From assembly GCA_012934845.2 (NCBI GenBank), contig WNNJ02003028.1, positions 1 to 64,000 on the forward strand: a stretch of 64,000 nt of DNA. Reading direction: 5' to 3'. Made by a program: the position numbers and the translations under genes. Shown here piece by piece: positions 47,034 to 60,239 of the stretch. The stretch is from Pomphorhynchus laevis (Eukaryota > Acanthocephala > Palaeacanthocephala > Echinorhynchida > Pomphorhynchidae). The notes beneath the pieces are model-generated. The model saw nothing but the letters and a program-made list of their open reading frames with translations. It made no database searches and had not been told where the DNA came from. The stretch's first letter is position 1; each line of letters begins with the position of its first letter.

Positions 47034-47789
47034 TGATTTAATTATATATCTATTTCCGATATTACATAATTTAATTAATAATTTAATTATTTTTGTTAAA
47101 TATAATTTGGTAATTATATTTAAAAAATAATTAACTCAATAACTAACAGAAATAATTAATTTTATGTTTGATCAATTGAATTAATATTCAATTAGAGAAA
47201 TGTACTATTAAACATTTATAGAATGTTGTCTTTAAAAAATGCTAAGTTTAAAAAATTAGTTTAAGTCAGGAAGAATGTGATTGCATATTTGCCGCTTTTT
47301 TGACATTTGTTTAAAGGGGCAAATGAAAAAAAGGGTTTTCCATTAGAAACATATAAAACCCACAAAATCTCATTTAAACAATTAGATATAAATTTAAACT
47401 AGAATACTATCTAAAAATTTACGCAGAAGCGTTCGAATTTTTTTGAAAAAAATGGTCCTTGATTGACGTTATCTTATTAAGTATTCATTAACAAGGTTCC
47501 TTACATTATCATCTCGAAGTTTTTAAAGAAATTGTTTTTTATTGATTTTATTTGACTGCATTGCCTAAATGTATCGGAATTGTTAGCCATCATACGAATA
47601 TATTGTTGTGATGCCAAAACTGATTGATTAAAAATCAGTCGTAATTTAAAATTTACATAATTAAAATTTTTGATTTGAATTTTATTTTGTTATAATAACG
47701 ATTAGTGTGTAGAGTTTGTAATCACTGATCCTTTACCATATAATCTTAATTTATTTTAATAAATAAATAAATTCGTCATGTAATAAATA

Positions 47790-48290
47790 AGTTATGCTAA
47801 TCAGCGCGGCTACTTATCCGCCCTGCTATGCTGTGTCAAGGAATAGTGGCCGAAACCTGATAGCATAGCAGTTCCTTCTGATGACCTCTAATCCTTATTC
47901 TGATACAATTAATTTTTATGGATGAATAATAAATAATATACTTTGTATTAGAATAAGATACTATTCGAATTTAATCAGAGGAAATACGTCCTTAACACGT
48001 ATTTGGCCACGCTGTTTTTTGGGTAGAGGAGTTAGCGGCCGAAACCTGATAGCATATCAGTTACTTTTGATGACCTCTAATCCTTATTCTGATATAACGT
48101 CTCTTATTTATTAGTCAATTCATAAAAATTGATTTCCATTTTAAATTTCAATTTTTTATTTTAACTTGATTTAAATTATAAAAAATCTTATAACAATTAT
48201 TTATTTTATTATTTTATTATTAGATTTTGATTTAGCATTATAATAATTATTATTTTATTTGATAATTGTATTAAAAACATAGTGTTCTGA
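47790..48290. repeat. Dispersed AT-rich repeat, two copies
   Basis: 47800-47935 and 47940-48290 carry the GGCCGAAACCTGATAGCATA hairpin and the CCTCTAATCCTTATTCTGATA and TTAGTCAATTCATAAAAATTGA segments of the 33998 family. No gene is seen. Sequence from 47040 to 47790 shows only AT-rich non-coding DNA. Confidence 0.7.
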
Positions 48291-48539
48291 TTTGAAAGTA
48301 AATATAAAGATAGACTTACAATCAAGAGCATAACAAATTACAAAGTGTTTCAAAACGCATATGGCAGGTTACAATTTCAAACTGCTAAGTAGCTTCATTA
48401 TTACTTTATGAATAAAGTGACATGAATGACCAAACAAACATGTATTTAGATCTTAGCATGTCTATTAACTAAGTGAATATTGAGTATACATTCAGCATAG
48501 TTAATGCATACTAAATACATATATTGTTGGGAGGCTGTT

Positions 48540-49900
48540 TTTTAAGAAATTGAATCCTTATTCTGATACATCGTTGATTATTTATTATTCAATTCATAAA
48601 AATTGACTTTTATTTTAAATTTTTAATTTTAATTAATAATAAATTATATTTAATCCTATAATAATTATTTGTTTTTATAATTGTTTATTTTATAATTATT
48701 TATAAAACATATAAAAGAAAATTTGAAATATAAAAAAAGGAAATACACTAAGAAAATATGAAGCGAAAACTTGTCGCTCTTAATGGTTTAGTAAAATTCA
48801 ATGAATATAGTTACATTTTTAAATAATATTATCTTTTAATATTATTTTAATATTATATTATTTTAATATTTAAAATGGATGTAGCTTCTTTCAAGCTGAA
48901 ATTAAGCCATCTGAACACATGACAGCAATAGCTATTTAACATAGCGATTAACAATTTACTTGTTTACTGTATGAGATAAATCTGCTTATTTCTCTAATTT
49001 TCAAATCATTTTTATTTTTATATACGTTATTTATCGGGTTTCACGCTTCTAAACGATACAAATTAGTGCATTTAAGAATATTTAAAAACTTTGATGCTAC
49101 ATGCACAATGATGTGATACAGATGCTACCTTTGGTGACCTAGCAAAATTAGCTAATGTATTTATAAATGATGTTTTTTGATGCCCTTTATTCCTTATTAG
49201 AATACATCGTAAATTATTTATTAGTCAATTCATAAACATTGATTTTTATTTTAAATTTTAATTATAAATTTTATCGTTATATAAATAGAAATTATATCAC
49301 ATTATATAATCATTTATTATTTATTTATTTTTATTTAATATCGTATAAAATACGTAAAATCAGTTACCTGATCTAATTTGTTCTAATGACAAGTAATTAT
49401 TGACCTGTGAATTTTGTTTCTGGGTAATATAACCTTTGTCGGAAATACTAAAACTATGCATTATTGATACCACATTATTTTTCTGCTAATTTTCCAGCAA
49501 TTTTGATGATTATTTGTTATTTCTTATAATAGAGAAGTACAAATCAACAAAATATTATTAACATGTTAAATCTATGACATGATATTATTTTTTATATAAG
49601 AATAAAAAATAACAATAATAATGCTAAATCAAAATTTAATTTAATAATTTTATTACATCAATATACCAATAAATCAAAATTTTAAGATTAGATAATAAAT
49701 AAAAATAAATAAATTAAAGTAAACAAATAAAAATAATAATGATGAATAATAATGCTAAATTATTAAATCAAAATTTAATAATTATTAAATCAAGTAAAAT
49801 AAAAAATATCATACTGTATCCGTGCACCCAGAAGAAAATGTGTGGCAATACCGTTACGAGGAGATAGAAGCAGCAGTGCGGACATAATTTAAATATATAA
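48540..49900. repeat. Dispersed repeat fragments, no gene
   Basis: Family fragments at 48555-48700 and 49185-49380 (GAATACATCGTAAATTATTTATTAG ... AATCAGTTACCTGATC). The rest is AT-rich DNA with no coding or RNA feature I can support. Confidence 0.5.
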
Positions 49901-49916
49901 GATTATTTGATTAATA

Positions 49917-50850
49917 GTGAAAGCTCGAGAGATTAAGATAAACATTTGGAAAGATTATATATTTGATAAAATTAAAAATAAAATGAAAATAACAAACAAT
50001 TATAAAAGGAAAGATAAAATTAATAAAGATATGTATAAAGAACTTACTAAATTAAAGGATAACTATATAACAACAACTATTGACAAAGCTAGTAATAACT
50101 TTGTCTTCATATGCAAAAAGCTTTATTATGATATACTAGTGAAAGAGGTTAATTCTAATGATTTAAATGTAAATCCAACATATGAACGTAGTGAGTTGAG
50201 TTTAGAAACAATTATTACAAGTCACTGTTCTATAATGGATAAAAAGGGTATAAAGGTTGAATTAGATAATAAAACTATACCTATATTATATTGGAATCCA
50301 AAATTACATAAAAATCCAATAAAACCTAGGTTCATATGTAGTGCGTTTAAATGTACATTAAAACCACTTTCTGTCTATATAAATAAAATACTTAAAGTAA
50401 TTAAAGCACATTTTAAAAAATATTGCAAGGTAATCGAAATTAATACTGGTATAAAACACTATTTCAGTATTAATTCTACAAAAAAACTTTTAGAGCAGAC
50501 AAAAGGAATAAATTTTTAAAATATAAATACATACGATTTTAGTACGCTTTATACAAACCTAGATTTAGTAGATATTGAAGAAGCGTTAGTAAAATTTATT
50601 AATCTCATATTCGGAAAAAGATATACATATATATGTTAACATAATTATAACGCCTATCTAGCAAAAATTAAACCATCAAGTAAATATAAATATATGGATA
50701 AAATTGAATTAATAGAATCCTTAAATATTTTGATAAATCAAAATTATTTAAGAGTAGGGACATCTATATTTAGGCAAGTAAAAGGTGTTTCAATGGGTAG
50801 TAATAGTAGCCCAATTATATTTATAAAATATTATATAAAAATTATTATCA
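49917..50850 (+). mobile_element. Penelope-like element, best preserved RT N-terminal region
   Basis: A 200-residue open stretch reads ELTKLKDNYITTTIDKASNN, KKLYYDIL, YWNPKLHKNPIKPRFI (RT motif 1-2 region) and HYFSINSTKKLL, followed by LYTNLDL (motif A) and the RQVKGV motif B region by 50800. It then stops short of motif C. It lacks a GIY-YIG end and differs from the copies at 2.5-4.9 kb, so the window holds two Penelope-like lineages. It is broken in a few places and truncated. A hammerhead follows at 50897. Confidence 0.75.
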
Positions 50851-50896
50851 TAAGGATTTATATAATTTAGATTATATGCATCCAGTAGTGGGAGGG

Positions 50897-50956
50897 ATCT
50901 GGCACTGATGAGTCATTGTGATGACGAAACGACAGTCGTCATTATTTCGCACCGGT
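50897..50956 (+). ncRNA. Hammerhead ribozyme beside Penelope-like relic
   Basis: CTGATGA (50905-50911), helix II GTCAT-TGTG-ATGAC (5 bp, perfect), GAA, helix III ACGA-CAG-TCGT (4 bp), cleavage C at 50940 (GTC). Helix I pairs CTGG with CCGG only after a large internal loop, so it is the weak part. The sequence before the core (TAGTGGGAGG...CTGGCA) is shared with 58760, so this is a terminal feature of the Penelope-like family. Confidence 0.62.
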
Positions 50957-50964
50957 CTTATATG

Positions 50965-51560
50965 TTGGGTAGAAGAGTTAGGGGCCGAAACCTGATAGCA
51001 TAGCAGTTTTTCCTGATGATCACTAATTCTTATTCTGATACAACGTTTGTTATTTGTTAGTCAATTCATAAAAATGACGTTTATTTTAAATTTCAATTTT
51101 TTATTTTAACTTGATTTAAATTATATAAAATATTATATAAAGTTTACATATCTAGATTGGAAACACGCATAAGTACTAACGGTTTTAATTTTAGATCTTT
51201 TAAAATTATGGATAATAAACAATATGCTTTGTATTTGAATAAGGTACACTGAATAATCAAATTTCATAAGAGGAAGTACGTCATTATCATGTATTGGGCC
51301 CCTCTGCTATGTTGCGTCGAGGAATAGGGGCCGAAACGTGATAACATAACAGTTCATCCTGATGACCTCTAATCCTTATTCTGATGCATTTCCTATTATT
51401 TATTAGTCAATTCATAAGCATTGATTTTTATTTTAAATTTTAAATTTTAACTTTATTTAAATATAAATTGTATAAAATCTTATAATTATTTATTATTTAT
51501 GATTACTTATCTTTATTTTAAATTAATATATAGTATAAACTACATAAAATCAGTTATCTG
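50965..51560. repeat. Dispersed AT-rich repeat copies
   Basis: 50965-51130, then 51255-51560 with the full hairpin segment (GGCCCCTCTGCTATG ... GGGGCCGAAACGTGATA) and AATCAGTTATCTGATC end. No gene. Confidence 0.7.
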
Positions 51561-53355
51561 ATCTGATTTGTTCTACTATCAAGTTATTATTGACCTTATT
51601 ATTCGGCATTAGCATAGATTTGGCCCCAAATAACTAATTTGGGGCCAAATTTGTTCCCACAAATGTGCTGCGTCAAATCAGATTTAATTCGACGCAGTTC
51701 CTCCCGAGGACAAATAATTATAAATAATAAATAATTATTTTAAGATTTTTTAATTTTATCGAATTATACGATCGAATTATCCGAAATATTCTAAATCTTA
51801 AATTTATTGAATAAGACAAACGCTGAGCTGATTTATTGCTACATGGAACCTTTCTGCTTTGCTAATCAATATAGGATAAATATAAAGAGAATACAAATAA
51901 TATCAAAAGCTACATTTGATTTACCTTATTTCCACACATCCTGTTAATACATCATATTCTTATTGCTTGATATTTTTGCTGATCACTTGTTTTGTGTTCT
52001 GCGGGTACTGTATTATTTATTTGAATTTTCGGATTAGTGATCGCTAATTGGAATAAATGAACCTTCGTTGATGAAGTCACTGAAGACAACTCCATTCAGT
52101 CTTTAGTTTTCCCTTATCGATCATTAGATCAATATTCTTTAAATGTATCATCCATTATGTATTCAGAGTCAACAGTATTACTGACAAGAATATTTCCATG
52201 CCATTTAATGGGTGCTTGTAGTTGCTCATAGAAAATCTTAATTTTCTTAATTTGCAGTTTTTATTTTAAAATCTTATCATAATAATCTTAGTTATTAAAT
52301 TGATTATTAAATTTAACTCATGTTGATACATTTTTTAATTTGGAATTTGAAACAGGATTAAGAAAATACTAATGTAATTTTATATTTCGCTAGATGCTGC
52401 TAGCATCCTCGGAAACAAAGCGTCTTGGTAGACTCAGTTAGCTGATTTGATATTATTAAAGATGTCAATAAAGATATTGATTAAGAATATTTTTATTAAA
52501 GATATTTAATTATTTGATATTTATTAATTAATATTAATTAAACCATTTTTTAATATTTATTAATTATTTTTATCTAAAATATTAAAAAATTTTCTTTTGC
52601 TTTTAGGATGCCTCGAATATTATTTTCCTTGATAACGACTTAAGTGCAGCGTGTGATAATACAGAAAGTGCGATATGATCTTAAATGTTTATTTAGTCAT
52701 AATAACTTTAGATATTCCTATGGTTGATGCGCGAACTGATTTCAGTGCTAATATTAAACCATTTTTTAATATTTATTAATTATTTTTATTTAAAATATTA
52801 AAAATAATAAAGATGTAGATTAAAAATATTATGAATTAACTAATAAATAATATAGGATGTATATGATTTATTAGTCAATTCAAATAAATTGATATTTATT
52901 TTAAATTTTAATTATATATTCGATCGTTACATAAATATAAATAGCATAAAATCTTATATAATTATTTATTATTTATAATTATTTATCTCTATTTTTATTT
53001 CTTAATAGTATAAAATACTTAAACTCAGTTAGCTGATCTGATTATACATAATATTATTAGATACATATTTTATAATACTTTTTATTCACTGAAGTTATCT
53101 CATTATTCTTGTAAGTAACTATTAAAGAGAATATAATGCAGTTTTGTTGACAAGGTGAGTCACAATTTTATTAATATCCATGTTGCTTATTCATGAATTT
53201 TAAGTCGGCATAATTTGCTAGTAATGTCTTATAACATTTTCTTTATTTTGCGATACATTGTAAAATTCACCTAATTTTTCTTATGTAGGACATTAGTCAT
53301 CGAAAATAATTTTTTAAATGATATAATTACATTCAAAGGTTAAATTGATAAAGAG
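51561..53355. other. Intergenic, AT-rich with repeat scraps
   Basis: 52340-52430 matches the 182-bp unit at 23300-23700. 52560-52600 and 52755-52800 are short direct copies (AAACCATTTTTTAATATTTATTAATTATTTT). 52850-53040 is another dispersed-family fragment. No gene is seen. Confidence 0.5.
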
Positions 53356-53434
53356 ATGGTATCTACTAAGATGCAGCTGATTCTGTTTACAATATTTTTT
53401 GTTGAATGTGTATCAAAATCATCATATAACAAAG
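53356..53434 (+). pseudogene. Orphan signal-peptide exon
   Basis: ATG opens a 26-codon exon with a typical secretion signal (MQLILFTIFFVECVS from the second Met), ending AACAAAG|GTATGC, a good donor. A plausible acceptor (GCTTCTTAG) follows 67 nt later, but the next exon stops after five codons (DMINT). The rest of the gene is absent, so this looks like the first exon of a lost or truncated secreted-protein gene. Chance is possible. Confidence 0.35.
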
Positions 53435-53798
53435 GTATGCTTTAAATATATATATTTTCGTTATTGTGTTCATAACTAACGATTTATCATTGCTTCTTAG
53501 ATATGATAAATACCTGAGACAATTAATGTTTATTTCGATATAGCTGAATTTATATTAAAGTTAGCAGCTTATCCAAGTACAATACCCAGCAGTAATTTCC
53601 AACATCTGTTATCTACTTGTTTAAAACCCTACATTGTTTGTATCCGAACAAGATCAAAGCTTACACATTGGTTCTTAGTGTTTCTGTATGAGACCTTGAA
53701 CAAATTGTACCTAATCAATCGCTTTTCTCAAATATTAAAGAATATTACATCATCCATATAAATTAATATTTAAATATTATTTTGTTCTATAAATTATC

Positions 53799-54411
53799 TT
53801 GTGAAGCTGGTATTTTGTCAAAATAATTTACAGCCTATGGATATTAAATATTAATTAAAATTATTTTAGATACGACAGGACGCTACTAATCAGCCTGGGT
53901 AAAATAAATAATATATGATGTATATGATTTATTAGTCAATTCATATAAATTGATATTTATATGAATATAAATCTATATACTTGTGAAGCTGGTATTTTGT
54001 CAAAATAATTTACAGCCTATGGATATTGAATATTAATTAAAATTATTTTAGATACAGCAGGACGCTACTAATCAGCCTGAGTAAAATAAATAATATATGA
54101 TGTATATGATTTATTTGTCAATTCATATAAATTGATATTTATATGAATATAAATCTATATACTTGTGAAGCTGGTATTTTGTCAAAATAATTTACAGCCT
54201 ATGGATATTAAATATTAATTAAAATTATTTTAGATACAGCAGGACGCTACTAATCAGCCTGGGTAAAATAAATAATATATGATGTATATGATTTATTAGT
54301 CAATTCATATAAATTGATATTTATATGAATATAGATCTATATACTTGTGAAGCTGGTATTTTGTTAAAATAATTTACAGCCTATGGATATTGAATATGAA
54401 TTAAAATTATT
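53799..54411. repeat. Tandem repeat, 182-bp unit, about 3.4 copies
   Basis: GTGAAGCTGGTATTTTGTYA begins at 53801, 53983, 54165 and 54347. Each unit includes 35 bases of the SINE tail (TTAGATACAGCAGGACGCTACT...GGGT). The last unit runs directly into a complete SINE at 54412. The array therefore seems to have grown from a SINE tail plus its flank. Confidence 0.92.
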
Positions 54412-54628
54412 TTAGATACAGCAGGACGCTACTAATCAGCCTGGGTGGGTATCATCAGCTCTTGACACAGACCGACATTTCGCGTTTCGACACTTGTTAT
54501 CTGCCTTCTCCGTACACTGGTGCTGATCGGATTCGAACGCAGGACGTCTGTATCGCGATTCAACGCTATATCCAATAGGCTGACTGCTCTAGTGGTGTAG
54601 ATATACATATCTGTATATTACTTTTTAC
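54412..54628 (-). repeat. tRNA-derived SINE, copy 2
   Basis: Matches the SINE at 46557 across tail, body and tRNA-like head (B box GCGTTCGAATCC on the minus strand), ending at the TATGTATATCTAC head border. Confidence 0.8.
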
Positions 54629-54629
54629 G

Positions 54630-54708
54630 TCCTGCTGTATCAAAAATAAGATCAATACCTGTGAGGATAATATCGTGCCACAATCAGAAAATTTTCAGCT
54701 CACAGGTG
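54630..54708 (+). repeat. SINE tail fragment, opposite orientation
   Basis: ACGTCCTGCTGTATCAAAAATAAG ... ATAATATCGTGCCACAATCAG is the SINE tail on the plus strand, so copy 2 and this fragment form a tail-out inverted pair. Confidence 0.75.
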
Positions 54709-55018
54709 CAATCAAGTACAATTAATTGAAATATTTACAACAATTTGAAAATTTTTGATAACAATATTTTTGTAACTATCAGATTTTTGAAAGTAACATG
54801 ATAGTATCTGCATCCCACAAGCATAATAAAAATATTAATACTTTTTGTTATTTATTAATTAATAATTTATTAAATTACTTATTAATAGATTAATTTATTA
54901 ATTAATAATTTATATATTTTATTCAAATTTTTTAAAAATAATGTTATTTACAAAAGGTTTAGTGTACAGATATTCTTATTCTGAAATATTTGATAAAGGT
55001 ATCCTTTGTAAGTTTTTT

Positions 55019-58000
55019 TTTGTATATTTGATTTTTTATGTGTTAATTAAAATTTACCGTTGATATTGATTTTAAGCGTATCTGATCGAATTTGAAGATG
55101 ACTATTGAGAAAAACTTATTCTTGGACTTATTTTGTTATCAAGACCGTGTTTCTATTCTATAATATATCATACAATATAAAATTTAAAGGGACCTTGAAG
55201 ATATTAAAAATTAAAAGTTTTGAAACCTAATAAATCTTAGCCAATAAGATTTATAGATAAGTTTAAATAATGATAAATAATCTAACAAGCGAAATATATA
55301 AATTTATTGTATTTGAATGCGTATAATAACCACGTGTTAGAGTTTGTTAGACGGTAAAGATTCTATTTTCCTGTATGGATTTAGTAAAAGCAATATACAA
55401 CCCATCTTTCTGTTAAAGCAATATATGTTTCTTTATAATTAATCTTATATTAAAATATTTTAATGTTGATAAATACATAAGATAAAAGATAAAAAAGATA
55501 AAGATAATCTTGGTTTCTTTAAAAAAATAATTATGAAAGAGACGTTTCACACTTATACTATGGCAAGAAAAGAAATAAAAGAAAAGAAATATTAAAATAT
55601 TGTTAAGATACGAGAAAATGAGATATTTTTGTGGGAAATTTGGTTTGTATATCAATGTGGCAGCCACGAAAGAATGGACAAAACGATACCAGGTACAGTT
55701 TCGTCATTATTTTGACTAATCAGTGCCAGGTACCTCCCACTACTAGATGCAGAGGAGGACCGACAGATTGTTAAGATATATTGTTAAAATATTGTTAGAA
55801 GGCGAGGAAACATTGTGATTTATTTGGTTATAATTCAATAATTAGTATTATAACAAAATAAACCACAATGTTTCCTCGCCTTCTCGAAAAGATTTTGATT
55901 GGAAACAAATACTCGTGTTAAATGAACGATTTAATTAAATAATTGTATATAATTAATTAAATTCGTTCGTAATAATTATTTATACTTTTGTAAATTACAG
56001 TATGACTTAGTGTAAAACCTTCCTTGCATAATTAAAAGTGTAAAACTCTTCTTGGGATAGTATAAGTGTAAAACAATATTTTAATATTTATTTTCCTTTA
56101 TTTTCTTTTATTTCTTTATACAGTGCGTATGAAATTATTATGCAAATATGTACTTTTACAATTATATTGTGTACTTTTATCTAATAACTATGAAATTTGC
56201 AAATGTTATTCCTTATTAACCTTCGACTTAGACTGCAATAAAGTAAATTGTCTGCAGTTAAAAGTAAATATGCTATGCCGATTTTATCGATTTTTAGCGT
56301 TTATAAATGCATGACGTTATTATGCAGCATATCTTATTTTTTATTTGAATGACTTTTCTTCCAGAGTAGAATTTCTCCAGATGACAAAATTGAATAAGTA
56401 GACATCAAACAATTGTTAGAAAAAGTTCACATATTAATGTAGCGACCTCGAGACTCTAACAAACGTATAAGCCTGTTGTCCATTGAGCTTGTTAAATTTT
56501 TTTTTATATCCACTGAAGTTTTTTACTCGCGGCTTTAGTAATTTTAGTCCGCAGTTCGTTTTTATCGATAAATCGTTTGTTATTTGCGTGTACTTTGCAC
56601 TTAAGCATTGACCATAAATTTTCAATGGGGTTCAAATCAGGTGACGACGGAGGCCATTTCATTATTTTAGAGTTTTCTATCTCATTTCCTTCCATGAATT
56701 CCATAGTGTATTCAGCGACATGTGCGGATGCATTGTCTTGCATAAAGACCAAGTTGCTTTCCCCATTACGGATCTGCATGCGATACCATGAAATAAATGT
56801 GAGTTGCGAAACTCACATTATTGAAATTATTATGCAAATATGTACTTTTACGATTATATTGTGTACTTTTATCTAATAACTATGAAATTTGCAAATGTTA
56901 TTCCTTATTAACCTTCGACTTAGACTGCAATAAAGTAAATTGTCTGCAGTTAAAAGTAAATATGCTATGCCGATTATTTCGATTTTTAGCGTTTATAAAT
57001 GCATGACGTTATTATGCAGCATATAATTTGCTATAAAGTAGAAACTGATTTTGCTTTTGGTAGCGATGGGACGCAGTAAAGATCTTTCGCCTGATTGAAA
57101 AGACATAATAATGCACCGTCTAGCAGAAGATATAAGCTCACTGGAGATTTCGAAGAAATGAAAAGAGATCACCGGAAGGTTAAAAAAGCTATCTCCGGCA
57201 TCAGTCATGTTAGGCAACGAAATGAACGAAATAAATTTCGTACAATTTCAAATCGTACGTTGCGCAGCCTGAAGTATTAAATGGCCAGGCATCCTCTAGT
57301 TCTAGTGCCCATATATTCGCATATGCAGGAATAAAAGATACAAGACGCGACACTCGCTGCGGAATTTTGCCAAGTTTGGGTTCCGTAAGAAACGCAAAGC
57401 GACAACCCGTTATATCAAACATTAATATGGAGAAACGCATCGCGTGGGCACGTGATAATATAAAAACGGACTTTACCAAAGTCATCTTTAGTGATGAATC
57501 CAGAGCAACATTGGATTGGCTGGACGGATGGGCAAGAGGATGGCTGGCAACATCTACGTCGCAGCCGATTCGAGGAAGACGCCAACAGGGTGGTGGCGAC
57601 GTAATAATTTAGGCCCCAATTGTAAACGACACAATAATAGGACCTTGCCGTGTTCCTGACGGCTTGAAATTGAACGCTCATTCATACTCGGAGTTTTGCA
57701 ACTCACATTTATTTCATGGTATCGCATGCAGATCCGTAATGGGGAAAGCAACTTGGTCTTTATGCAAGACAATGCATCCGCACATGTCGCTGAATACACT
57801 ATGGAATTCATGGAAGGAAATGAGATAGAAAACTCTAAAATAATGAAATGGCCTCCGTCGTCACCTGATTTGAACCCCATTGAAAATTTATGGTCAATGC
57901 TTAAGTGCAAAGTACACGCAAATAACAAACGATTTATCGATAAAAACGAACTGCGGACTAAAATTACTAAAGCCGCGAGTAAAAAACTTCAGTGGATATA

Positions 58001-59487
58001 AAAAAAAATTTAACAAGCTCAATGGACAACAGGCTTATACGTTTGTTAGAGTCTCGAGGTCGCTACATTAATATGTGAACTTTTTCTAACAATTGTTTGA
58101 TGTCTACTTATTCAATTTTGTCATCTGGAGAAATTCTACTCTGGAAGAAAAGTCATTCAAATAAAAAATAAGATATGCTGCATAATAACGTCATGCATTT
58201 ATAAACGCTAAAAATCGATAAAATCGGCATAGCATATTTACTTTTAACTGCAGACAATTTACTTTATTGCAGTCTAAGTCGAAGGTTAATAAGGAATAAC
58301 ATTTGCAAATTTCATAGTTATTAGATAAAAGTACACAATTTAATTGTAAAAGTACATATTTGCATAATAATTTCATACGCACTGTATAAAGAAATAAAAG
58401 AAAATAAAGGAAAATAAATATTAAAATATTGTTTTACACTTATACTATCCCAAGAAGAGTTTTACACTTTTAATTATGCAAGGAAGGTTTTACACTAAGT
58501 CATACTGTAATTTACAAAAGTATAAATAATTATTACGAACGAATTTAATTAATTATATACAATTATTTAATTAAATCGTTCATTTAACACGAGTATTTGT
58601 TTCCAATCAAAATCTTTTCGAGAAGGCGAGGAAACATTGTGGTTTATTTTGTTATAATACTAATTATTGAATTATAACCAAATAAATCACAATGTTTCCT
58701 CGCCTTCTAACAATATTTTAACAATATATCTTAACAATCTGTCGGTCCTCCTCTGCATCTAGTAGTGGGAGGTACCTGGCACTGATTAGTCAAAATAATG
58801 ACGAAACTGTACCTGGTATCGTTTTGTCCATTCTTTCGTGGCTGCCACATTGATATACAAACCAAATTTCCCACAAAAATATCTCATTTTCTCGTATCTT
58901 AACAATATTTTAATATTTCTTTTCTTTTATTTCTTTTCTTGCCATAGTATAAGTGTGAAACGTCTCTTTCATAATTATTTTTTTAAAGAAACCAAGATTA
59001 TCTTTATCTTTTTTATCTTTTATCTTATGTATTTATCAACATTAAAATATTTTAATATAAGATTAATTATAAAGAAACATATATTGCTTTAACAGAAAGA
59101 TGGGTTGTATATTGCTTTTACTAAATCCATACAGGAAAATAAAATTTTTACCGTCTAACAAACTTTAACACGTGGCTATTATACGCATTCAAATACAATA
59201 AATTTATATATTTCGCTTGTTAGATTATTTATCATTATTTCAACTTATCTATAAATCTTATTGGCTAAGATTTATTAGGTTTCAAAACTTTTAATTTTTA
59301 ATATCTTCAAGGTCCCTTTAAATTTTATATTGTATGATATATTTATAGGATAGAAACACGGTCTCGATAACAAAATAAGTCCAAGAATAAGTTTTTCTCA
59401 ATAATCATCTTCAAATTCGATCAGATACGCTTAAAATCAATATCAACGGTAAATTTTAATTAACACATAAACAATCAAATATACAAA
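55019..59487. repeat. Giant palindrome with arms of about 1.8 kb
   Basis: 55019-56814 is the inverted copy of 57692-59487, with only scattered single differences. The 877-bp spacer is the 5' half of a Tc1 element. Each arm has the Tc1 3' half, a Penelope-like terminal segment with a decayed hammerhead (about 55690-55760 and 58745-58815), and AT-rich flank. An 84-bp palindrome lies in each arm (55795-55888 and 58620-58710, GAAGGCGAGGAAACATTGTG). A matching open stretch in both arms (55413-55667, 58838-59092) is hydrophobic but has no family. Confidence 0.93.
56822..58384 (+). mobile_element. Tc1/mariner transposon (decayed transposase)
   Basis: Ends in long inverted repeats of about 205 bp. 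The right end closes CACTG|TA, so the full terminus is TA-CAGTGCGTATG, typical of Tc1. The left end lacks the first 10 bases, exactly at the palindrome junction. The transposase pieces read VIFSDES (first Asp, about 57485), VFMQDNASAH (second Asp, about 57755) and PDLNPIENLW (about 57868), i.e. the Tc1 DDE set. Stops occur after MGRSKDLSPD (near 57093) and after GDVII (near 57610), and there are frame changes, so it is inactive. The right half is repeated inverted at 56121-56814. Confidence 0.88.
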
Positions 59488-60230
59488 TTAGTTAATGCAT
59501 TTTGGAAATGCATTAACTAATCACTTGAGATCAATGTGGGATTGATTGTAATATCACATACTGAATACTAAAAAGGCGTTCAAACGATTATGGGCAAATA
59601 GTGAAACTAGAATAATTTCCCAACTTCATACAAATTCTTTAACTTTTAACAGATTTAATATTCTTTTAATTTATTTAATAAATAATTCTTTATGATTAAA
59701 ATGTTTAATTTCAAATGTACCGCTTTCATTAAATGTATTTCGTCATTTGATTTATAATATTGTTTGCAAAATTGTAGTTCACATAACTCAAAAGGGAACT
59801 GGTGTGCCATGTGATATTGAAAGAACTAACATTTCGATGCAAGCTGGAGAGATCACGGCTGAGAGGTATTTCTGTTAAAAATTCTAAATTTACGATCCAA
59901 ATATAAAGAAAATGTTTTTTAATCACTTATTTATATTTATTATTTTTAAAATCAATTATTTTTATCGCTCTTTAAAACACTGAATTATGTTCAGCTATTT
60001 ATTTTATATAAACAAGATAAAGATAATAAATATATTATAATATTGTAATATAATACTTTATTATAATAATATAATACTTTATTATTATAATAATATAAAA
60101 TTATATTATTATATAATTATATTATTAATTAATATATTATTATATTATTTATTATTCAAGATGTTGTATTATATTATATTTTATCTATTTAATAAAGATA
60201 TATTTGACGTTTTATTAGTGGCTTTATTAC
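59488..60230. other. Intergenic, AT-rich
   Basis: No gene supported. 60030-60180 is a TATTATAATA-type low-complexity run. Confidence 0.5.
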
Positions 60231-60239
60231 AAAACTAAT

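Noticed and set aside
56434-57928. Several ORFs on both strands around the Tc1 element as separate genes
   Set aside because: They are the transposase C-terminal part, its inverted copy and antisense shadows within the palindrome.
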